Below the pieces are notes generated by a model that did not search any database, had not been told where the DNA came from, and saw only the letters and a program-made list of their open reading frames with translations. Position numbers and translations under genes: made by a program. This document shows positions 1 to 8,515 of a stretch of DNA of 64,000 nt, piece by piece. Source of the DNA: Aporhodopirellula rubra (GTDB lineage: Bacteria; Planctomycetota; Planctomycetia; Pirellulales; Pirellulaceae); assembly GCF_014192335.1 (NCBI RefSeq), contig NZ_JACHXU010000024.1:1-64000 (forward strand), written 5' to 3'. Numbering within the stretch: position 1 is the first letter of the stretch; each line of letters opens with the position of its first letter.

Positions 1-1
1 G

Positions 2-76
2 AAGGTGGTTAGTCCGCTGGATCGGTTGGTTCGTGAGCGGGAAGAGGAAGCAGTTAGGCGGGCTTCGGCTTCGTGA
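2..76 (+). CDS. C-terminal end of an upstream gene (partial)
   Basis: The first bases read in frame as KVVSPLDRLVREREEEAVRR followed by ASAS and a TGA stop at 74-76. The stretch is charged and could form a helix, as at the tail of a coiled-coil or cytoplasmic protein. The start lies outside the window and nothing identifies the family. It is called only because the frame is open from the edge to the stop and the next 960 bases hold no gene, so it could also be chance. Confidence 0.35.
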   Translation, partial: KVVSPLDRLVREREEEAVRRASAS

Positions 77-1041
77 CGGCACCGTGTTTGGTTTCAACCG
101 ATAGGTGAGCTGGCAGGGTCGCACGTCATCTTTGTGTGATCCGGAGTGAATGCCCGGCGATGCTGGACACCGAATCGCCAAACATTACTGTCAAAAGATG
201 CCGCCAACCAAACGCGGCCGGCCGGGGGCGAGGTCGCTAGGGCGATTTCTTTGTCCGAAGAGATAAGGTGCCGACGAAAAGGAGGCCGGTACCGCTGCGG
301 CTTTTCGGTACCGCACACCTTTTTCTCATCGAGAGTTTTCCGCCGACGAGGTGATCGCGTTTTTGCGATCAAAGCGAGATGCTAACGTGCCGGCCTGGAA
401 GCGGATGAAGGTGATCGAAGGTTGAGGGCTTGGGGGAGGGAATTGTGTCGGCCCGTTGGGCCTGGGGTGGCTGTTTTTCGGGACGTTGTTTGGAGCTTGA
501 AGCCTTGATCTTAATCTTTCTCTTAATCTTGATCCTGATCTTTGGTTTTGGGGTGGCGGGAGTTGGGTTTTGGCGGGGTGGGGCTGTTGGGGTTTGATGG
601 GTGCGGGGGCTGACCGAGGGCCTCGGTCAGCAACGGGGGTGGGTGGTTGTTGTGTCGGCCCGTTGGGCCCGGGAATGGCTGGTTTTCTGGGGGAGGTTGT
701 GGGGACAAATTGGCGGAGCAATTTGGCGACTATGTGTGGCTCGTTGGGCCTGGGGGTGGCTGGTATTGGGGGGGATTCTTGATCCTAATCTTTATCTTAA
801 TCTTAATCTTAATCCTGATCTTTGGTTTTGGGGTGTGTGGGATTGTGGCGGGCTGCGGCTGTTGGGGCTTGATGGTGTGGGGGGCTGACCGAGGGCCTCG
901 GTCGCCTACGGGGGTGGATGGGTTTTGTGTCGGCCCGTTGGGCCTGGGGGTGGTTGGTTTTTGGGGAGGTTGTGGGGGCAAATTGGCGGAGCAATTTGGC
1001 GACTATGGGGTGGCTGGTGTCGGGGGGCGTTGGGCGGTTGG
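77..1041. repeat. Non-coding block of ~275-base direct repeats with hexamer runs and palindromes
   Basis: From about 445 onward the sequence repeats itself. A unit starting near 445 recurs at 652 and 927; the last two are spaced 275 bases and share a near-identical stretch at 691-734 and 963-1007. Each unit starts with the palindrome ggcccgttgggcc (450-462, 657-669, 932-944). Two carry a run of CTTAAT/CTTGAT hexamers (about 505-545 and 778-825) and a perfect 17-base palindrome gaccgagggcctcggtc (612-628 and 887-903). The strand is strongly G/T-biased. Open frames here are low-complexity and disagree between strands, so I read it as non-coding. Bases 77-440 hold no convincing gene. Confidence 0.75.
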
Positions 1042-1653
1042 TTATTGGGGTTTGTAGATGGCTTGGCTGTTGAGGGTGATTGTGTTTAGGTTTTGGTCGT
1101 AGGAGGCGGTTCCGATGGCGATGATTTTGTCGCCTTGGGCGACTCCGAGAAGGGTTCGGGCGTCGGTGGGGAGTGGGGTGCCGTCTTTGGATACGATGTT
1201 GACGATCGCTTTGGGGGCCTTGGACGCTCGGCGTTTGCAGAACGGGCAGTTGTCTTCGTGGTCGGGATCGTCGGCGCCGTGGCCTTCGGCGGGCAATTCG
1301 CTCAGCATGAACGTTGCTTGATCTTCTTGAAACGCGGGGAAATCTCCGGCGTCAATTCGGCCGACCAGGACGACTTCGCGGCTCGCGACGGGGGCGGCTT
1401 CGGGATCGTCGGACGGTGTGAAGGTTTCGGCGATTTCGGTCAACGATACGGGAGAGTCGGGTTTCTCACTTAGTAAATATTCGTTGGATGTCGGTGAACC
1501 GGATTCGTTCTTTGTCGTCGTGTCGCTGGTGCATCCGGGCAGTGCGGTGACGAGAGCGACGGTGGTCACGACTGACAGTGCGACTGTCATTCCTGTTGAT
1601 GTCGTGAGTGATCGTAAGGCGGTGGCGATCGGGTGATTTGTCATAACAGACAT
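1042..1653 (-). CDS. Exported lipoprotein with a CxxC motif, unknown function
   Basis: A 203-residue protein with an N-terminal hydrophobic segment (about residues 22-39) ending in the lipobox LPGC, with Cys41 as the predicted lipidated residue. It is therefore expected on the membrane, facing the periplasm. After a Thr/Ser/Asn linker there is a folded part rich in beta-strand patterns (residues about 90-203), with VVLVGRIDAGD and a closing segment on timing or stability (GVAQGDKIIAIGTASYD) that resemble OB-fold-like small domains. In its middle sits a His/Asp-rich stretch followed by CPFC (Cys136, Cys139), a possible metal or disulfide site. It is transcribed in the same direction as the carotenoid cluster, 58 bases downstream of the glycosyltransferase, so it may be cotranscribed. 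I do not recognise a named family. Confidence 0.8.
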   Translation of the reverse strand: MSVMTNHPIATALRSLTTSTGMTVALSVVTTVALVTALPGCTSDTTTKNESGSPTSNEYLLSEKPDSPVSLTEIAETFTPSDDPEAAPVASREVVLVGRIDAGDFPAFQEDQATFMLSELPAEGHGADDPDHEDNCPFCKRRASKAPKAIVNIVSKDGTPLPTDARTLLGVAQGDKIIAIGTASYDQNLNTITLNSQAIYKPQ

Positions 1654-1711
1654 GATTCAGTGACTCGTGGTTAAAGGTGGGCTCTGCGTTCACGCCGAGT
1701 TGCGACGCCGA

Positions 1712-2953
1712 TCACGTGCTACGTCCACGCCAGGCGATTTGTTTGCCTGTGAGATGGTTGAAAAACGCGATCCACTGAAGCAGCAGGAAAATTGCGATTG
1801 AGAGCGGATGAAGGAGGGCACCGATTACGCTTTGACGAAATTTTCGCGCGGCGACCCAGCGTGGTAAGTGGCTCAGGAAGATTGCCGAGAGGCTGAGTAA
1901 GATCGCGAAGCCGATCGCGAACGGGGTTGCGGTGTCGGATTGCCGCGTTAAAGCATATGCGAGTAAGAAGTACGGCAGAACGCTGGCCCCACCGAGCAGC
2001 ACCGTGAACGGCAACAGCAGGCGTGGGTTTGCGATGCCCTCACTCGCATTTTTGAGTAGTCCGCGAACGACGGCGGTCGGACCGGTGTACATACGGCACG
2101 TCGCGAGTCCGGTTCCGTCGACGCAGTCAGTCAGCATTCCGTGTTCGCGATAGACCATCGGTAACCGCAGTCCATCGTGGCGGGTGGCCCGAATCGCTTT
2201 GTGCGTTCCGCTGCGCCCGTATGAGTCTCGGTCGGTGAAGAACAATTGCCCGCATCCGGAAGCGTAGGCCGGATGAACGCTGGACCTCATCCGCGAGAAC
2301 GGCAGGTAGCACAGGAGAATGTAATGCATCATCGGGATCAGCAATTTCTCGAGCAGCGTGCCGGTCTCTTGGTGCGGGAAGGCACTGAGCAGTGATATCG
2401 GAGTGTCGAGCGTGTTGGCAGATTGAATCGATTGTGCTTGCCGGCGGGCGAGCTGTTGAAGTGCCGTCGGGGTGAGTCGAACGTCCGCATCGAGGAACAG
2501 AAACAGGTCGTACTGCGCGGCATGCGAGAGTCGGTAGCATGCGTGTTGTTTGCCGTTCCATCCGTCGGGTAGGTCGATGCCGTCGAGCAGCCGGACGCGA
2601 GGGTCTTCGTCACTCATCGAACGGACGATGTGGGCGGTCGCATCGGTGGAACCGTCGTCGAGCACCACGACTTCCAGGGTCACTCCGGCGTTATCGAGTA
2701 CGGATTGCACGGACTGCCGAATGCCCGCTTCTTCATCGCGAGCGGGGATGAGCACTGAAACGGCGGGTTGTTCGTCCTCGGGGCTGAGTTGGCCGCCGCG
2801 CCAACGGGTGAATTGCGGCAGATTTCCCGCGAACATGATGGAGGCAATGAACGCGAGTAGAAACGAGAGCGTTGGCAACACCCACAACATTAGGAACACG
2901 AACCAATTATCCACCGCTCGGGCTCCCGAATTGGTCGCCATGCGATGCATCAA
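1712..2953 (-). CDS. Membrane-associated family 2 glycosyltransferase of the carotenoid cluster (CrtQ-like)
   Basis: A 413-residue GT2 enzyme. An N-terminal membrane segment (about 18-45) precedes the catalytic domain, which opens with SVLIPARDEE and carries the nucleotide-sugar motifs DDGSTD and LFLDADV. Three or four hydrophobic segments follow in the last third, so the active site faces the cytoplasm from the membrane. In staphyloxanthin-type pathways an enzyme of this kind (CrtQ) transfers a sugar to the carotenoid carboxylate; hopanoid-associated HpnB is the other close type. Neighbours favour the carotenoid role: acyltransferase, CrtN/CrtP-type oxidoreductase and aldehyde dehydrogenase lie directly upstream. 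The frame opens with TTG at 2953, with ATG at 2950 and 2941; a GTG at 2914 would overlap the acyltransferase stop by only 8 bases and is a plausible true start. Confidence 0.88.
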   Translation of the reverse strand: MMHRMATNSGARAVDNWFVFLMLWVLPTLSFLLAFIASIMFAGNLPQFTRWRGGQLSPEDEQPAVSVLIPARDEEAGIRQSVQSVLDNAGVTLEVVVLDDGSTDATAHIVRSMSDEDPRVRLLDGIDLPDGWNGKQHACYRLSHAAQYDLFLFLDADVRLTPTALQQLARRQAQSIQSANTLDTPISLLSAFPHQETGTLLEKLLIPMMHYILLCYLPFSRMRSSVHPAYASGCGQLFFTDRDSYGRSGTHKAIRATRHDGLRLPMVYREHGMLTDCVDGTGLATCRMYTGPTAVVRGLLKNASEGIANPRLLLPFTVLLGGASVLPYFLLAYALTRQSDTATPFAIGFAILLSLSAIFLSHLPRWVAARKFRQSVIGALLHPLSIAIFLLLQWIAFFNHLTGKQIAWRGRST

Positions 2954-3782
2954 AGCGACGCAATTTCATCCATGATTTGAGGCGGCGGCCCCAATCGTAG
3001 ATGCCCGATGCGCCTTGTTTGCCGCGGAGCAGATTGTGGAACGGTTCGGAGGATCGGGCGATCACGCGTTCGGCGAGCAGCGTTTGGTTGTCTCGCAACC
3101 GAGTGGCGAGATCATCGGCCCAGTCGGCTTTCGTGCGGCCGGGGAATTCCGACAACGCCACACATTCGCCAAATCGGAACAGGCACTCGGGCAAACGTTC
3201 TTCCCAGAAGACGTATTCCAATGACAACGGTACGACGAGAGCTTCGCGGGTGCGTGTGCAGAGGTGAGCGAGTCCGGGCATCAGTTCGGCGTCATGGTCG
3301 CGCGAATCGGCGAACCGACCCTCGGGGGTCAACCACAATGCGGTCGCCGGTCGACGGAAGAGTTCGGCGGTGGTCTTTAGGAACGCCGCGGCGCCGCGGT
3401 TGGAGTGCATCTCGACACCGAAGAAGCCGAGCTTTTCGAACACCTTGTATTTCTGGAGTGCGGCGGCGTCGATCGGGGCGTACAGTTGGCGGGGTTTGAA
3501 TAAGTGACGATTGATGAAGTGCGCCAACAGCGGATCCCACCAAGAGGGATGGTTGCAGTACACGATCACGGGGACGTCGGGGGCATCGGCGATGACGGGC
3601 GGCAGTTCGGTTTGCTCGAACGCGATCGCGTGAAAGTGTCGCTTGAGGTACGTTTCGAGGAAACGATGGAATCCGTTTTGAAACCAGTCCGCGGGTGGTT
3701 TGATGATCTCGAGCGGCGTCGCGGATTCGTGCCCGATGGACGTGGATTGTCCGGATGGCGTAGGTGAGGATCCCGCATTCAC
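2907..3782 (-). CDS. PlsC-type acyltransferase of the carotenoid cluster (CrtO-like role)
   Basis: A 291-residue member of the lysophospholipid acyltransferase superfamily. The HX4D catalytic motif is intact as NHPSWWD (His78, Asp83), and the acceptor-site block appears as LTPEGRF in place of FPEGTRS. No clear signal peptide; the protein probably sits on the inner face of the membrane. In staphyloxanthin synthesis the last step is acylation of the sugar, done by CrtO; the position here between the desaturase and glycosyltransferase suggests the same job, though a phospholipid substrate is not excluded. The start is GTG at 3782 and overlaps the stop of the desaturase gene by four bases (GTGA), a sign of translational coupling. 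The 3' end overlaps the glycosyltransferase frame. Confidence 0.88.
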   Translation of the reverse strand: MNAGSSPTPSGQSTSIGHESATPLEIIKPPADWFQNGFHRFLETYLKRHFHAIAFEQTELPPVIADAPDVPVIVYCNHPSWWDPLLAHFINRHLFKPRQLYAPIDAAALQKYKVFEKLGFFGVEMHSNRGAAAFLKTTAELFRRPATALWLTPEGRFADSRDHDAELMPGLAHLCTRTREALVVPLSLEYVFWEERLPECLFRFGECVALSEFPGRTKADWADDLATRLRDNQTLLAERVIARSSEPFHNLLRGKQGASGIYDWGRRLKSWMKLRRFDASHGDQFGSPSGG

Positions 3783-5386
3783 GCCCTTGACCCTGCGGCG
3801 GTGGCGAGTTTACCCGCCCGTGCGTCTTCGTCGAGAGAGTCGGCGGCGATCCATCCGCTCATCAACACCATGGGCATTCCGGGGCCGGGGTGGGCGGCAC
3901 CGCCGGCGAGATACAAACCGCGGATGTCTCTTCGGCGGTTGCCCGGTTTGAACGCACCGGTGAATTTGCCGTGGCTGGCGAGACCATAGATCGCGCCGTT
4001 GAGAACGCGGTAGCGGTTGTGGATCCCTTCAGGGGTCAGGGAGTCTTCCGTTACGATCGCATCGCGAAGGCCGTCCATTCCCGCAGTCCGCTCGAGCTTA
4101 TCGAGAATGACGTCACGGTAGGCGGGCAGCATTGCTTTCCAGTCGTGTTGTGGGCGCAGGTAAGGCGTGTGGACGAGAATGTACAACGCCTCGCCGCCCT
4201 CCGGCGCAACGCCTGGTTCTGAAATGGTGGGGGCACAGACGTAGGCGGTCGGGTCGGGGGCCGGTTCGCCGCGATTGTAAATGGAGTCGAACTCCGCTTC
4301 GGGATCTTTTGAGAAGATGAAATTGTGGTGCAGCAATTGTTCATACCGGCGGTTGAGGCCGAGATACAAAACTACGCCGCTGCAGGCCGCCTCGTGACGA
4401 TTTTTCTTTTCGAACGATTTCGATTCTTCAGTTCCCTGCAATAGTTCTCGGTACGTACGCACCGCGTCGCAGTTGCTGACCACTGCGTCGCAGGGGATCG
4501 ATTCGCCGGACGCGGTGGTGACGCCGGTGACGCCGGACGGGGACGTTTCGATTTTTAGAATGTCGGTGCCGGTACGAAAGTCAACTCCGAGTTCGGTGCC
4601 GAGTTTGATAAGGGCCTCAGGGACGGCGCGGGTACCGCCGATCGGGTACCAGATGCCCTCTTCGGTTTGCATGTGGGCGATTCCGCATAAGACGGCGGGT
4701 GACGCGTACGGTGACGAACCGACGTATTGCGTGAAGTGGTCCATCATCTGCGAGACGCGATGCTCGGGCACGTGCGAACGCACCACCGACGCGACGCTGC
4801 GTCCCATTCTCAGTGACAGGACGTCTTTGAGAACGGCGGCGGAGAACGCACCTCCGACTTCCATCGTGTCGGCGAGACCACCGATCGATCGCCAAAAGAA
4901 AAATCGATCCGAGACGCCGTGGAGTTGCTCGCTGACTTGGAGGAATTTTTCGTAGCCGTTGCCTGCGGAATCGCCGCCCGTGAAATCGCGAAGGTGACGC
5001 TTCATCACGTCGACGTTGGCGACAAGATCGAGAACGGTATTTTCCGACGTGCCGGCTTGCGGAGATCCCTCAAAGAAGCAACGCCACTGCGGATCGAGCG
5101 GAACGATTTCGAGATAATCGTCCATGTTCCGGTTGGCTTCGGCGAACACTCGTCGCAGCACGCTGGGCAAGGTCAGGATGGTCGGCCCCATGTCAAAGCG
5201 ATAGCCGTCGGTGTGATGCACGGCAGCTTTGCCGCCGAGCCAATCGTTTTTGTCGCACAAGGTGACACGGTGGCCGCGGGCGGCCAGGACGCATGCCGAG
5301 GATAATCCGGCCAGCCCACCTCCGACCACCACCACATGCTGCGGATCACTGGTCGGGCTCGATTGGCGAGTTTCAGGAGCAATCAT
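3779..5386 (-). CDS. Phytoene desaturase-family FAD oxidoreductase (CrtN/CrtP type)
   Basis: A 535-residue carotenoid desaturase/oxidase. The dinucleotide-binding motif VVVGGGLAGLSSA is at residues 18-30, followed by the acidic end of the second strand and GGKAA. The C-terminal FAD motif of the family, LYLAGGAAHPGPGMPMV, is at about 491-507. Such enzymes desaturate phytoene (CrtI) or diapophytoene (CrtN), or oxidise the terminal methyl group of diaponeurosporene (CrtP). The neighbouring aldehyde dehydrogenase, glycosyltransferase and acyltransferase fit the C30 branch, and an aldehyde-producing CrtP role would link directly to the dehydrogenase. Motifs alone do not separate CrtN from CrtP. 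No squalene synthase or CrtM lies in the window, so early steps must be encoded elsewhere. Confidence 0.92.
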   Translation of the reverse strand: MIAPETRQSSPTSDPQHVVVVGGGLAGLSSACVLAARGHRVTLCDKNDWLGGKAAVHHTDGYRFDMGPTILTLPSVLRRVFAEANRNMDDYLEIVPLDPQWRCFFEGSPQAGTSENTVLDLVANVDVMKRHLRDFTGGDSAGNGYEKFLQVSEQLHGVSDRFFFWRSIGGLADTMEVGGAFSAAVLKDVLSLRMGRSVASVVRSHVPEHRVSQMMDHFTQYVGSSPYASPAVLCGIAHMQTEEGIWYPIGGTRAVPEALIKLGTELGVDFRTGTDILKIETSPSGVTGVTTASGESIPCDAVVSNCDAVRTYRELLQGTEESKSFEKKNRHEAACSGVVLYLGLNRRYEQLLHHNFIFSKDPEAEFDSIYNRGEPAPDPTAYVCAPTISEPGVAPEGGEALYILVHTPYLRPQHDWKAMLPAYRDVILDKLERTAGMDGLRDAIVTEDSLTPEGIHNRYRVLNGAIYGLASHGKFTGAFKPGNRRRDIRGLYLAGGAAHPGPGMPMVLMSGWIAADSLDEDARAGKLATAAGSRA

Positions 5387-5708
5387 AACGTGCGATTGTA
5401 TCGTATTGTGGGTTCGTGAGAGTGGTCAGGAAGACGGCGTGTCAACGTTTGAGTTTTGACAAACGTATTCGGTCGACGGATTGCGGAGGAGGCGATCGAT
5501 TGAGCGACCTGTTGGCTGTTCGTGAAGGTTCAGCAAACGCAACCGTCGTAAACGGATGCCGGCAACGGGTTGATTGGTGACGAGCAGGATTGCAAAACGG
5601 AGGCGGAGTGTCGAACGGTGTTGGTGTGATCGATTTGCAGGCGATTCACGCGACGTGTTCATGGGCTGATGTTGTACCGCGCCGCTGTAGTTAACAGCGC
5701 CGTTGTAG
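5387..5708. other. Intergenic gap within the carotenoid cluster
   Basis: About 320 bases between the aldehyde dehydrogenase stop and the desaturase start, both on the minus strand. Close to the dehydrogenase stop there is a short direct repeat around GTTAAC (5688-5711) and a weak 5-base stem (5683-5687 with 5695-5699). A frame for 78 residues on the minus strand looks basic and featureless and is not called. The gap is long enough to hold a separate promoter for the desaturase-acyltransferase-glycosyltransferase genes, but no clear box was recognised. Confidence 0.4.
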
Positions 5709-7244
5709 TTAACTGCGTCGCCGCGCGGCAGTGGTCAGTCGTCGCAGCGCTTCAAATCGATCGCGAAACCCGCGGCTGTGGTTCAGTTGTAGGACACCGG
5801 TCAACAATTCCGCGTCAGAATCGTTGCGGGCTGACAAGTGCGGCGCGATTCGTCCACGTCGTGTGGAGATGACTCGTGGTGTGGTCATCGCGAGCAGGCC
5901 TTCGGGGCCACGCGTGACGCCGAATCCGCTGTCGCCGCGTCCGCCGAAGGGCAACCTGGGGTCGGCCGTGGGGGCGACAAGATCGTTGACGACGACCGAA
6001 CCGACGCTCAGTTGAGAGGCGACGTGGCGAGCGATCGCAGTGGGGCCGAAGACGGAGGCGGCCAAGCGATAGGGGCAGGTGTTGATGACCGTAATTGCGT
6101 CGTCGACGGAGTCAACGGGCATGAGTGAGAGAACCGGCGCGAACATATCGGACTGCAGTACGGCGTGTCCTTCGGGAACGTTTGCCATGACGACGGGCGA
6201 CATCGATCCGGTTTGCCGGACTTCGTCGGCGTTGAATTTCCCGATTCGGTCGACGGCTCCGAGTTCGATCGCAGATTCAATCACATCGGCAACGGTATTT
6301 CGGGCGGCGGGGTGGACGATTACTGGATCGGCGGCACGCAACGTTTCGACGAGGCGGTCGATCCATGGAGGTTGTGCGAGTTTGCGGGGATTGGTTGGGA
6401 TGGTGTGGCCGATGGAGCCGTCGGGCTCGTTCGCGGCGGTGGTTGCGTGAAGGTAGATTGCCCGCCGGGGGCCGATGCAGGTCGCGCCGCTGTTGAAGAG
6501 CAGGCCGAACCGGATTGCGGATACGACACGTTCCTGGTCGGCGTCATCGAGAATGAGGGCTGCGTCGACTCCGGAGAGTTCCATGATTGCGGGCGTGAGG
6601 TGATCGGCGGCTTGGCGAAGGACGCGTTTTCCCGTGGCGGCCGATCCGGTCAGGACGATCAGGTCGACTCCCGCGTCGATCGCGGAGATTGCCGAGTCGG
6701 TGGAGCTGTCGAGGAGCTGCAAAGCATCTTTGGGGATTCCCGCGCGGTGGAACGCGTCGACCATCGCGGAGGTGACGCGTTCGCTGCCGGGAGCGGGTTT
6801 GAGCAGGACGCTGTTTCCGGCCGCGAGAGCTTGGGCCGCCTGCACGCCGCTCAAAAAGAGCGGGTAATTCCATGTCCCGAGGATCAGGACGCGGCCCAGC
6901 GGAACGCGTTGGACGATACTGCGAACGCCCCACATCCAAATGGGGCGTCGCGAGAGTCCGACGCTGCGTTTTCGGAGCACGCGAGGGCCACGGCGGGCGA
7001 TCCACCCTAAAGCATCGCACAAGGGGATCAGCTCCGATGCGACGGTCTCAATTTCGTCTCGGCGTTGGTCGTTGCGTGCCTCAGAGACTAAAAGATCGGC
7101 ACAATGTGCAATTTCATGCCGGACTTTACCGACGATTCGGCAGCGTTCAGCGCTGGACCGCATAGCCCACGACGTCGGTTCGTGATAATTTGTCGCGGCA
7201 GTCAATTCGTCCTCGTCAGGTTGGGAAGCCGGGTGACAGATCAT
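5709..7244 (-). CDS. Aldehyde dehydrogenase, probable carotenoid-aldehyde dehydrogenase
   Basis: An NAD(P)+-dependent aldehyde dehydrogenase of about 511 residues. Counting from the TTG at 7256, the conserved Asn is in GTWNYPLF (Asn130), the cofactor loop in TGSAATGK (203-210), the general base in MELSG (Glu226) and the catalytic thiol in GATC (Cys260). The C-terminal PFGGRGDSGFG motif of class 3 enzymes is present. Family members of this class oxidise long-chain and apocarotenoid aldehydes; in staphyloxanthin synthesis AldH makes diaponeurosporenoic acid. It is the first gene of the minus-strand carotenoid cluster. I chose ATG 7244 because the TTG at 7256 leaves almost no space to the divergent regulator; there is no clear ribosome binding site for either. 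Confidence 0.9.
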   Translation of the reverse strand: MICHPASQPDEDELTAATNYHEPTSWAMRSSAERCRIVGKVRHEIAHCADLLVSEARNDQRRDEIETVASELIPLCDALGWIARRGPRVLRKRSVGLSRRPIWMWGVRSIVQRVPLGRVLILGTWNYPLFLSGVQAAQALAAGNSVLLKPAPGSERVTSAMVDAFHRAGIPKDALQLLDSSTDSAISAIDAGVDLIVLTGSAATGKRVLRQAADHLTPAIMELSGVDAALILDDADQERVVSAIRFGLLFNSGATCIGPRRAIYLHATTAANEPDGSIGHTIPTNPRKLAQPPWIDRLVETLRAADPVIVHPAARNTVADVIESAIELGAVDRIGKFNADEVRQTGSMSPVVMANVPEGHAVLQSDMFAPVLSLMPVDSVDDAITVINTCPYRLAASVFGPTAIARHVASQLSVGSVVVNDLVAPTADPRLPFGGRGDSGFGVTRGPEGLLAMTTPRVISTRRGRIAPHLSARNDSDAELLTGVLQLNHSRGFRDRFEALRRLTTAARRRS

Positions 7245-7267
7245 CGTACCAGTCAAGCCAGTTCCAA

Positions 7268-8515
7268 GTGAGTGTCCGGAATCAACTGTTGCCGGGTGTG
7301 ATCGGTGGATCTCCCGCGATGCGCGAAGTCGATCGTGTGACCCGCAAGGTCGCCGTGAGCAACGCGTCCGTATTGATCTTGGGCGAAACCGGCACGGGTA
7401 AAGAACTCGTGGCGTCGGCGATCCATCAACTCAGTCACCGCAGCGGTGGACCGTTTGTGAAGGTTAACTGCGGCGCGTTGAGCGAGAGTTTGCTCGAGAG
7501 CGAATTGTTTGGTCACGTTCGCGGATCGTTTACTGGTGCGATTGCGAACCGTGCGGGGCGTTTCGAGGCGGCCGATGGTGGTTCGATCTTCTTGGACGAA
7601 ATCAACTCGACCACCATGACCCTGCAGGTGAAGTTGCTGCGGGTGTTGCAGGAGAAGGAGTTCGAGCGGGTCGGGGACACAACCACGCACCACACCGACG
7701 CACGCGTGATCGCGGCGAGCAACCGCGACCTGATGCGTCAGGTGCACAACGACCGGTTCCGCGAAGACCTTTATTGGCGATTGAATGTGGTGCCGATCGA
7801 GATTCCGGCGCTGCGTCATCGGCGCGAAGACATCCCGGCGCTGGTTTCGTTTTTCCTGGATTACTACAACGACATCAACGACCGCTACGTCACGCACATT
7901 TCGCCCGAGGTGATGCTGGCCCTGCAGGAATATCACTGGCCGGGGAACGTTCGCGAATTGCAGAACTATGTCGAACGAGCGGTCGTGATGAGCGACACGG
8001 ACGAATTGACGTTGGACCTTTTGCCGTCGTGTGTGCTCAGCGGTGAACCGTTGGTGAATGAATTCGGCGGATCGTTCGCGGGGAGCGATGAGGGGGCGAG
8101 TCTCGCGGGCGGCCATCCGGGCGGGATGGGGTCGCCCGGGGCGATATCACCGGGCCCAATGTCTCCGGGCCCGATGTCACCGGGAGCAATGTCATCAGGT
8201 GATTCGCTGGGAGCCGGCGGTGCGATGGGCGGCGGAGGAGTACGTGGGAGTGATCCGGGGTTGGCCGCGGAGAGTCCTGCGGCGTACGTCGATCGCATGG
8301 ACGTGAAAACTCTGACCCGGTTCGTCGTCTCACGCGGCCTCGCGGAAGCCGATGAAGAAGAGAACGTGCACGCTTCGGTGGTCGATCAAATCGAAAAAGA
8401 ATTGATCGCTCAGGTGCTCGCGCAGTGCGGAGGCGTTCAAACCAAAGCGGCGGCGCGGTTGGGGATGAATCGCAATACGCTGTACAAGAAGATTAAGCAG
8501 TACGAGTTGGGCTAG
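7268..8515 (+). CDS. Sigma-54-dependent transcriptional activator without receiver domain
   Basis: An AAA+ enhancer-binding protein. Counted from an alternative TTG at 7190, Walker A is GETGTGKE (65-72), the sigma-54 contact loop is GSFTGA (112-117, a Ser variant of GAFTGA), Walker B is GGSIFLDEI (130-138) and the arginine-finger region includes REDLYWRLN. The C-terminus has a Fis-type helix-turn-helix (TKAAARLGMNRNTLYKK). No receiver, GAF or PAS domain precedes the AAA+ part, so sensing must come from partner proteins or protein level. Between AAA+ and the helix-turn-helix is a low-complexity Gly/Ser/Pro/Met linker encoded by 15-base repeats (about 8137-8200, SPGPM units). GTG 7268 is chosen because it avoids overlap with the divergent dehydrogenase; TTG 7190 would overlap it. 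Confidence 0.92.
   Translation: MSVRNQLLPGVIGGSPAMREVDRVTRKVAVSNASVLILGETGTGKELVASAIHQLSHRSGGPFVKVNCGALSESLLESELFGHVRGSFTGAIANRAGRFEAADGGSIFLDEINSTTMTLQVKLLRVLQEKEFERVGDTTTHHTDARVIAASNRDLMRQVHNDRFREDLYWRLNVVPIEIPALRHRREDIPALVSFFLDYYNDINDRYVTHISPEVMLALQEYHWPGNVRELQNYVERAVVMSDTDELTLDLLPSCVLSGEPLVNEFGGSFAGSDEGASLAGGHPGGMGSPGAISPGPMSPGPMSPGAMSSGDSLGAGGAMGGGGVRGSDPGLAAESPAAYVDRMDVKTLTRFVVSRGLAEADEEENVHASVVDQIEKELIAQVLAQCGGVQTKAAARLGMNRNTLYKKIKQYELG

Noticed and set aside
5426-5662. Minus-strand 78-codon frame in the carotenoid gap
   Set aside because: Basic and featureless with no ribosome binding site.
7253-8116. Minus-strand frame of 287 codons opposite the sigma-54 activator
   Set aside because: Basic, no domain; the activator motifs on the plus strand are unambiguous.
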